From contig JBCCZC010000294.1 in the NCBI GenBank assembly GCA_039188505.1, forward strand, positions 1 to 7,233: DNA of 7,233 nucleotides, read 5' to 3'. The translations under genes were made by a program, and so were the position numbers. Each line of letters starts with the position of its first letter. Position 1 is the first letter of the stretch. The notes under the pieces are model-generated. The model did no database searches. It saw only the letters and a program-made list of their open reading frames with translations, and was not told the origin of the DNA. Shown piece after piece: positions 1 through 7,233 of this stretch. Source of the DNA: JBCCZC01 sp039188505. Lineage in GTDB: Bacteria > Pseudomonadota > Gammaproteobacteria > Xanthomonadales > SZUA-38.

Positions 1-2389
<2,389 letters not shown>

Positions 2390-2393
<4 letters not shown>

Positions 2394-3379
2394 CGGCGTG
2401 CCAGGAGAGTGATGACTTCGAAGTGGGGTGGGCGGGTTTCGCGGCTCACGATGCCGACATGCTCGGCCTGCAGGCCGCCCTCCCCGCAGAGACCGTCGAG
2501 GTCTTCAGCGGAGAATCCCATGTTCACGTGGTCGTACGGCGCCACGGCGCCGCGATGCTCGTGCGCCTTGAGCGTCGTCAGCAGCAGCCGTCCGCCGGGA
2601 CGCAGCACCCGGGCGAGTTCGGTCAGGACGTCCCCCGGCCGATCGGTGTAGGTCAGCGCGTGCATCAGCACGACGATGTCAAAGGCCGCGTCGTCGAAAG
2701 GTAGCGTATGCATGTCCCCGTGCCGCACGGCGACGTTCCCGAGGTGCTTGAGGCGGCGCTGGGCCGCGTCCACCACGGGCTCGCTGGCGTCCACACAGGT
2801 CACTGACCGGGACCGGGGCGCCAGGAGCTCGGCCAGCACACCATCACCGGACGCCACATCGAGGACGTCGCCGAGATCTGCCAGCTGCAGGACGGACCGC
2901 GCGGTGGCCTCCCACGTCCGACCGGGGGAGTAGTGGCGTTCCATGTCACCGGCCACGCTGTCGGCCCAGCGGCGCGCCTTGGCACGAGCGGCAAGCACGG
3001 CCGGGAGGCGTTCCCGATCGGCTTCGAGCAGCGCATCGTCGACGGTGCTCCGAAGCTGTTTCCAGAGGCCGCCGAGGCCATTCTCGAGCTGGACGCCGTT
3101 GAAGCGATAATACGACTGCACGCCGGCCTTGCGGTCACGCACCAGCTCCAGCTCCCGGAGCTTGCCGAGGTGGGTCGACACCCGTGGCTGTGCCAGCAGG
3201 GTCACTGCCGCGAGCTCCGCCACCGTCAACTCCTCCTGCTCGAGGAGTGCGAGCAGGCGGACACGCGTGGGCTCGGCGAGGACCTTCAGGGCCGTCGTGG
3301 CGGCTTGCAGATCGATGGCAAATATCCTTTCATCGCGATTTAAAGATAAAAGGATACGGCGGGCGCGTTCCCGAGACAA
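2390..3379 (-). CDS. sahR: ArsR-family winged-helix regulator fused to a SAM-methyltransferase-like domain (SahR type)
   Basis: Probable regulator of the methionine cycle sensing S-adenosylhomocysteine. Numbered from TTG 3379 (329 aa), residues 28-95 form an ArsR winged helix-turn-helix (ALKVLAEPTRVRLLALL, then recognition helix near AQPRVSTHLGKL, 63-74). A helical linker (about 96-165) leads to a class I methyltransferase fold: motif I VLDVASGDG (172-180), acidic Asp197 ending the second strand, GDMHTLPFDD (221-230), and LRPGGRLLL (249-257). Only two cysteines (195, 288) are present and none lies in the HTH, so metal sensing of the ArsR/SmtB kind is unlikely. It lies directly upstream of metH with a 4-base overlap, the context known for SahR, an ArsR-type protein whose SAM/SAH-binding domain senses SAH. 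The start is doubtful: TTG 3379 is the only canonical choice before the HTH, but it coincides with a promoter -35 candidate. An ATC at 3316, 8 bases after AAAGGA, would give a 308-aa protein beginning at the normal family position. A true methyltransferase activity cannot be excluded. Confidence 0.85.
3324..3347. promoter_or_regulatory. 24-bp pseudo-palindromic operator candidate for the SahR-type regulator
   Basis: The left half ATCCTTTCATCG and right half CGATTTAAAGAT form a dyad centred at 3335.5 with 9 of 12 base pairs matching. The central ATCGCGAT is perfect, and ATC and GAT lie at the ends. An even-length dyad of this size suits a dimeric ArsR-type protein. It covers the predicted transcription start and the Shine-Dalgarno of the regulator gene, so binding would repress the regulator and metH. 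Published SahR sites are, as I recall, AT-rich inverted repeats of similar size, but I cannot quote the consensus with certainty. Confidence 0.6.
3325..3330 (-). promoter_or_regulatory. Shine-Dalgarno AAAGGA inside the regulator's annotated N-terminus
   Basis: On the minus strand AAAGGA (3330-3325) is followed by 8 bases and then ATC at 3316, in frame with the regulator. CTG at 3310 is also in frame but 14 bases away. The TTG at 3379 has no comparable site before it. The placement argues that translation starts near 3316 on a rare start codon. The motif is also one arm of the operator dyad, so this reading is an inference. Confidence 0.45.
3351..3379 (-). promoter_or_regulatory. Candidate sigma-70 promoter for the regulator-metH unit
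   Basis: Reading the minus strand, TTGTCT (3379-3374, four of six to TTGACA) is followed after exactly 17 bases by TATCCT (3356-3351, four of six to TATAAT). The expected transcription start falls near 3344-3346, inside the operator dyad. It is the only good hexamer pair seen at the AT-rich island for this direction. No SAM riboswitch or long leader fits between it and the gene. Confidence 0.5.
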
Positions 3380-3390
3380 CCCGCGTCTCG
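3372..3390. repeat. Short inverted repeat CGAGAC / GTCTCG between the divergent genes
   Basis: Six-base perfect arms (3372-3377 and 3385-3390) are separated by 7 bases. The left arm overlaps the regulator's -35 candidate and the right arm overlaps the -35 candidate of the sulfotransferase gene. It could be an operator half-pair, but short dyads are expected by chance in GC-rich DNA. Confidence 0.25.
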
Positions 3391-3416
3391 ACCCGCCGCC
3401 GCCGCACTGCTAGCAT
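3388..3416 (+). promoter_or_regulatory. Weak candidate promoter for the TPR-sulfotransferase gene
   Basis: TCGACC (3388-3393) and TAGCAT (3411-3416) each match four of six consensus bases and are 17 bases apart. Transcription would begin near 3423, only about four bases before the ATG at 3427. This agrees with the lack of a Shine-Dalgarno and suggests a nearly leaderless mRNA. Matches are modest, so this is tentative. Confidence 0.3.
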
Positions 3417-3426
3417 CCCGCGCCCC

Positions 3427-4242
3427 ATGCAACAGGAATTCCAGCAAGCGGTTCGCGCCCTCGGGAGCGGGCATCTCGACGAGGCGGAAGCCCTGATCGA
3501 GGGCCTCCTGCGGCAGTATCCGGACCATCCGGAGGTCCGCCACCTGGCAGGTGTCGTGTTCTTTGAACGCGGCGAGCTCGCGCGCGGCCGGGGAATGCTC
3601 GATGCGGCGCTGGCGCAGGCGCCCACCAATCCCGAGCTCCACTACAACTACGGCTCGGCGCTGCTCAAGCACGGTGATCTTCCAGGCGCGCTCGAACGCT
3701 TCGACCACGCGGTCGACCTGGCGCCGGGCCACGCGAGTGCCTGGAACAACCGCGGGACGACGCTGCGGCAGCTTGGCCGGTCAGACGAGGCGCGCAACAG
3801 CTTTCGCGGCGCCCTGGACGCCGCGCCAGGCCACCCGGGCGCCCTGACCAACCTGGGGCAGCTCGACCTCGAGGCGGGGGACCCGAACGGCGCCCTGGCC
3901 CAGTTCGAAAGAGCCCTCGCATCCGTGCCGACCTCGATCGGGGCCCGCGTCGGGCGCGCCGAGGCGCGCCTCGCACTGGGCCGCGTCGCCGAGGCGCTCG
4001 CGGAACTCCGCGAGGTCTGCGCCGGCGCGCCGGATCGCCTCGATGCGTGGCAGGCCCTGGCGCGGGCGGCGACCGAGGCCGTGGAATTCGAGCAGGCCCT
4101 CGCCGCCGCCCGTCGCGTGTGCGAGCTGACGCCGACCTCCGCGGATGCCTGGAACAACCTGGGCAGCGCCGCCACGAGCCTCGGGGATCTCGAGGCCGCC
4201 GAGGAAGCGCTGAAGCGGGCAATTGAGCTCGATCCCACGCAC
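3427..4242 (+). repeat. Eight tandem 34-residue TPR units encoded in perfect register
   Basis: Units begin at protein residues 1, 35, 69, 103, 137, 171, 205 and 239, each exactly 102 bases, with no insertions between them. Most end in a Pro-containing turn at positions 32-34 (PDH, PTN, PGH, PTS, PTH). Units 4 and 8 share AWNN near the start and are closest to the TPR consensus. The repeat is at protein level; DNA identity between units is limited, so it is old rather than a recent expansion. Confidence 0.9.
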
Positions 4243-5415
4243 CGGGAAGCCACGGTCAACCTCGCCGCGCTTCTCGAACTGGCCAATCGAACGGATGAGG
4301 CCCTGGCAATCGCGACGGGCGACGCCGACGACGACCGCCTGCGTCTGACGCGGGCGCGCTGCCTCGTCCGAGAGGGCGCGGTGGAAGAGGCGAGGGCGCT
4401 GCTGACCGACCTCCGGGACCACGAGGATCGCTGGCTGGCGAAGGACGCACGCTTCTCGCTGGGCAAGCTCCTCGACCGCGCCGGCGAGACGGCCGGAGCC
4501 TGGGAGGCCTACGCCGCCGGCAACCGCCTGGCCGGTGAGCTCTGGTTCTCGGTGCAGCGAGAACCCGATAGCTTCCTGCCGGGCCTGGACGCGGTCGACC
4601 GGGTCCTGGGCACCGACCTCGACTGGCTGAAGCGCGCGACGACATCCGACGCCCGGCCGCCAGCCTTCCTGTTCGGCTTCCAGCGGTCCGGCACGACGCT
4701 GCTCGACACCGTTCTCGGCGTGCATCCGGACGTGACCGTCATGGAGGAGCAGCCGGTCGTGAATCACGTTATCGCAGCCATCCACGAGCGCTTCGGCCCC
4801 TATCCGGAGATCCTCCCGCGGCTCACCGGCGAACAGCTCGAGGCGCTCCGCGGCGTCTATCGCGCCGAAGCGGAACGGCTGACGGGCGGGTGGGGCAACG
4901 GACTGCTGCTCGACAAGTCACCGCTACATACGGTCCACCTCGCGTTGATCCGGCTGCTGTTTCCCGAGGCGCCGCTGGTCCTCGCGCTGCGGCACCCGCT
5001 CGACGTTTGCCTGTCCTGTTTCCAGCAGGACTTCACCATGAGTCCGTTCATGACGAACTTCCTGACGGTCGATGGCGTGGCCCGGGTCTACCGGCAGGTC
5101 TTCGATCTCTGGTGGGCCATCGAGCCGGCGCTCGGTCCGTCGACGCACGTGATCCGCTACGAGGATCTCGTCGAGGATAAGGAGTCGGAGCTCCGCCGTC
5201 TGGTCACCTACCTGGGCCTCGACTGGAACGAGGCGCTGCTCGATCACACGGGCTCGGCACGCGACCGGGGGCTCATCAACACGCCGAGCTACGAGCAGGT
5301 CACCCGCCCGATCTATCGCAGCGCAATGGGTCGCTGGAAGCGGTATGCAGAGCCGCTGGAGACGGTTCGAGCGCAGCTGGCCCGCTACATCCAGCGGCTC
5401 GGCTACGAGGCCTGA
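3427..5415 (+). CDS. TPR-repeat sulfotransferase family protein
   Basis: Predicted PAPS-dependent sulfotransferase with an N-terminal TPR array, 662 residues, no signal peptide or membrane segment, so cytosolic. Residues 1-272 are eight in-phase 34-residue TPR units; less regular helical repeats continue to about 372. The sulfotransferase domain (about 410-662) shows the 5'-phosphosulfate loop GFQRSGTTLLDT (417-428), DKSP (496-499) and the 3'-phosphate motif RHPLDVCLS, with Arg522 and Ser530 eight residues apart as usual. RYEDL (577-581) and a C-terminal RPIYRSAMGRWKRY stretch follow. The acceptor (protein, lipid or glycan) is unknown; TPRs often select protein partners. ATG 3427 is chosen because the open frame upstream to 3184 runs antisense through the regulator's HTH and lacks TPR character, while the first TPR begins at this Met. 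There is no Shine-Dalgarno. It diverges from the regulator-metH unit; a functional link through sulfur metabolism is only a guess. Confidence 0.93.
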   Translation: MQQEFQQAVRALGSGHLDEAEALIEGLLRQYPDHPEVRHLAGVVFFERGELARGRGMLDAALAQAPTNPELHYNYGSALLKHGDLPGALERFDHAVDLAPGHASAWNNRGTTLRQLGRSDEARNSFRGALDAAPGHPGALTNLGQLDLEAGDPNGALAQFERALASVPTSIGARVGRAEARLALGRVAEALAELREVCAGAPDRLDAWQALARAATEAVEFEQALAAARRVCELTPTSADAWNNLGSAATSLGDLEAAEEALKRAIELDPTHREATVNLAALLELANRTDEALAIATGDADDDRLRLTRARCLVREGAVEEARALLTDLRDHEDRWLAKDARFSLGKLLDRAGETAGAWEAYAAGNRLAGELWFSVQREPDSFLPGLDAVDRVLGTDLDWLKRATTSDARPPAFLFGFQRSGTTLLDTVLGVHPDVTVMEEQPVVNHVIAAIHERFGPYPEILPRLTGEQLEALRGVYRAEAERLTGGWGNGLLLDKSPLHTVHLALIRLLFPEAPLVLALRHPLDVCLSCFQQDFTMSPFMTNFLTVDGVARVYRQVFDLWWAIEPALGPSTHVIRYEDLVEDKESELRRLVTYLGLDWNEALLDHTGSARDRGLINTPSYEQVTRPIYRSAMGRWKRYAEPLETVRAQLARYIQRLGYEA

Positions 5416-5444
5416 CCAACGCCCTGGGACGCCGACCAGGCCTC
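5407..5444. terminator. Candidate bidirectional hairpin between converging genes
   Basis: GAGGCCTG (5407-5414) and CAGGCCTC (5437-5444) are perfect 8-bp inverted copies with a 22-base spacer. The left arm covers the last codons and part of the stop of the sulfotransferase gene. The right arm ends 9 bases before the SDR stop codon. There is no T-run on either side, so intrinsic termination would be weak. Position between two converging genes is the main support. Confidence 0.35.
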
Positions 5445-5452
5445 TCGACCCG

Positions 5453-6232
5453 CTAGATGCTGACCATCCGGCCGCCGTCGGCCGCGATGCTCTGGCCGCT
5501 GACGTAGGACGCCGCCGGCGAGGCGAGGAAGCCCAGCAGGTTGGCGACCTCGGTCGCATCCGCAAAGCGACCGAAGGGGATGGAGCCCCGCATCGCCGCG
5601 GCAACGTCAGCCTCCTCGACGCCGGCCTTGGCCGCCCGGGCCGCGATGATCTGCTCGAGCCGCTCCGTGTCCGTGAAGCCGGGCAGGACGTTGTTGATCG
5701 TGATTTCGTGCGGACCGAGCTCGGTCGCCAGCGTCTTGGCCCAGCCGGCAACGGCGGCACGGATGGTGTTGGAGACTCCGAGGCCGGGAATGGGCTCCCG
5801 GACGGAGGTCGACACGATGTTGATGATGCGGCCGTAGCGGGCCTCGATCATGCCGGATGTGAGGAGCTGGACCAGCCGCTGGCCGACGAGCACATGTCGC
5901 CGGAAGCCGGCCTCGAACGCTTCCCCCTGGGCATCGATGATCTCGCCACCCGGCGGTCCACCGGTGTTGTTCACGAGGATATTGATCGGCCCGTCGGCGA
6001 GGTGCGCCTGGACGGCAGCGACCACGGCGTCCGGATCATCGTAGTCCACGACGAGGGCCGCGTGCGGCACCGGCCCCGCCAGCTCGTCGAGCAGCGATTC
6101 CAGGAGCTCGCCGGTGCGACCCGTCGCGATCACCCGAGCCCCCATGCCGGCCAGCACCTTGGCGCTGGCGCGGCCAATACCGCGGCTGGCGCCGCCGACG
6201 AGCGCTGTCCGGCCCGAAAGATCGAGATTCAT
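5453..6232 (-). CDS. Atypical short-chain dehydrogenase/reductase (BKR-like SDR subgroup with degenerate active site)
   Basis: A 259-residue Rossmann-fold protein of classical SDR length, usually annotated as 3-oxoacyl-ACP reductase-like; substrate unknown. The cofactor loop is GGASRGIG (13-20), with Gly in place of the usual Thr of TGxxxGIG. NNTGG (88-92) replaces NNAG. Ser141 of STS fits the catalytic Ser, but the YxxxK position reads Ser154-Asn-Thr-Ile-Arg158, so both Tyr and Lys are lost. The usual Asn of the tetrad appears to be His113. PGFTDTE (184-190) and SGQSIAADGG near the end keep the family pattern. The known BKR-like subgroup (cd05344 in my memory) departs from the NAD motif and tetrad in the same way, so this is a lineage trait and not decay. 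ATG 6232 is preferred over GTG 6238 because GGAGG lies 8 bases before it. It follows asnS by 17 bases and is probably cotranscribed. Confidence 0.9.
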   Translation of the reverse strand: MNLDLSGRTALVGGASRGIGRASAKVLAGMGARVIATGRTGELLESLLDELAGPVPHAALVVDYDDPDAVVAAVQAHLADGPINILVNNTGGPPGGEIIDAQGEAFEAGFRRHVLVGQRLVQLLTSGMIEARYGRIINIVSTSVREPIPGLGVSNTIRAAVAGWAKTLATELGPHEITINNVLPGFTDTERLEQIIAARAAKAGVEEADVAAAMRGSIPFGRFADATEVANLLGFLASPAASYVSGQSIAADGGRMVSI

Positions 6233-6240
6233 GATCACTG

Positions 6241-6245
6241 CCTCC
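6241..6245 (-). promoter_or_regulatory. Shine-Dalgarno GGAGG fixing the SDR start at 6232
   Basis: GGAGG (6245-6241, minus strand) stands 8 bases before ATG 6232 but only 2 bases before the in-frame GTG 6238, which is too close. It lies within the 17-base gap after the asnS stop, giving the SDR gene its own ribosome entry in a shared transcript. Confidence 0.75.
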
Positions 6246-6249
6246 GAGG

Positions 6250-7233
<984 letters not shown>

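Larger units (their letters stand above)
3323..3356. repeat. Overlapping inverted repeat TATCCTTT / AAAGGATA
   Basis: Arms 3323-3330 and 3349-3356 are perfect 8-bp inverted copies with an 18-base spacer. The left arm is shared with the 24-bp dyad. The region therefore carries three half-site-like elements: ATCCTTT (3324-3330), AAAGAT (3342-3347) and AAAGGAT (3349-3355). The last overlaps the -10 hexamer. This may allow two alternative or cooperative binding registers. Confidence 0.5.

Noticed and set aside
3317..3350. SAM or SAH riboswitch upstream of the regulator-metH unit
   Set aside because: The space between promoter and gene is about 30 bases, far too short for a SAM riboswitch, and I see no SAH-riboswitch-like core. 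The dyad fits a protein operator better.
3184..3426. 81-codon upstream extension of the TPR-sulfotransferase frame
   Set aside because: It runs antisense through the regulator's HTH and the operator region, has a low-complexity Pro/Arg/Ala composition, and lacks TPR character. The first TPR unit begins at the Met at 3427.
3648..4785. Long minus-strand open frames inside the sulfotransferase gene (including 3781-4785 and 3648-4466)
   Set aside because: They mirror the TPR gene, have skewed Arg/Ser/Ala or Gly/Arg content, and show no recognisable domain.

Overview
This GC-rich window holds five protein-coding genes with almost no spare DNA. Two are cut by the window edges. Codon use (strong G/C third positions) and the close match of the AsnS and MetH stretches to the E. 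coli type suggest a high-GC member of the Pseudomonadota, probably a gammaproteobacterium or a close relative. The genus cannot be told from this piece.

Left part, minus strand (1-3379): a two-gene methionine-cycle unit. The first gene encodes an ArsR-type winged-helix regulator fused to a class I SAM-methyltransferase-like domain, the architecture of SahR, the S-adenosylhomocysteine-responsive regulator. Its stop codon overlaps the start codon of metH (cobalamin-dependent methionine synthase) in a 4-base ATGA junction. About the first two thirds of metH are present, up to the B12-binding domain.

Divergent control region (about 3316-3426): an AT-rich island (3321-3356, 10 G/C in 36 bases) in otherwise GC-rich DNA. 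It holds a 24-bp dyad and a third half-site, placed over the -10 element, the predicted transcription start and the Shine-Dalgarno of the regulator gene. The likely logic is autoregulation: the regulator controls itself and metH according to SAH level. The only canonical start codon of the regulator (TTG at 3379) coincides with the predicted -35 element, so its true start is uncertain.

Middle, plus strand (3427-5415): a 662-residue cytosolic protein with eight in-phase 34-residue TPR units followed by a PAPS-dependent sulfotransferase domain. It has no Shine-Dalgarno and a promoter candidate only a few bases upstream, so it may be nearly leaderless.

Right part, minus strand (5453-7233): asnS (asparaginyl-tRNA synthetase, C-terminal 327 residues) followed after 17 bases by an atypical short-chain dehydrogenase whose catalytic Tyr and Lys are replaced by Ser and Arg. 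The sulfotransferase and SDR genes converge over a 37-base gap with a perfect 8-bp inverted repeat.

Most of the window is conserved metabolism. No tRNA, rRNA, CRISPR array, insertion sequence or phage gene was seen, and no gene-free stretch reaches 300 bases. The parts most worth a second look are the methionine-cycle control region, the TPR-sulfotransferase and the active-site-degenerate SDR.
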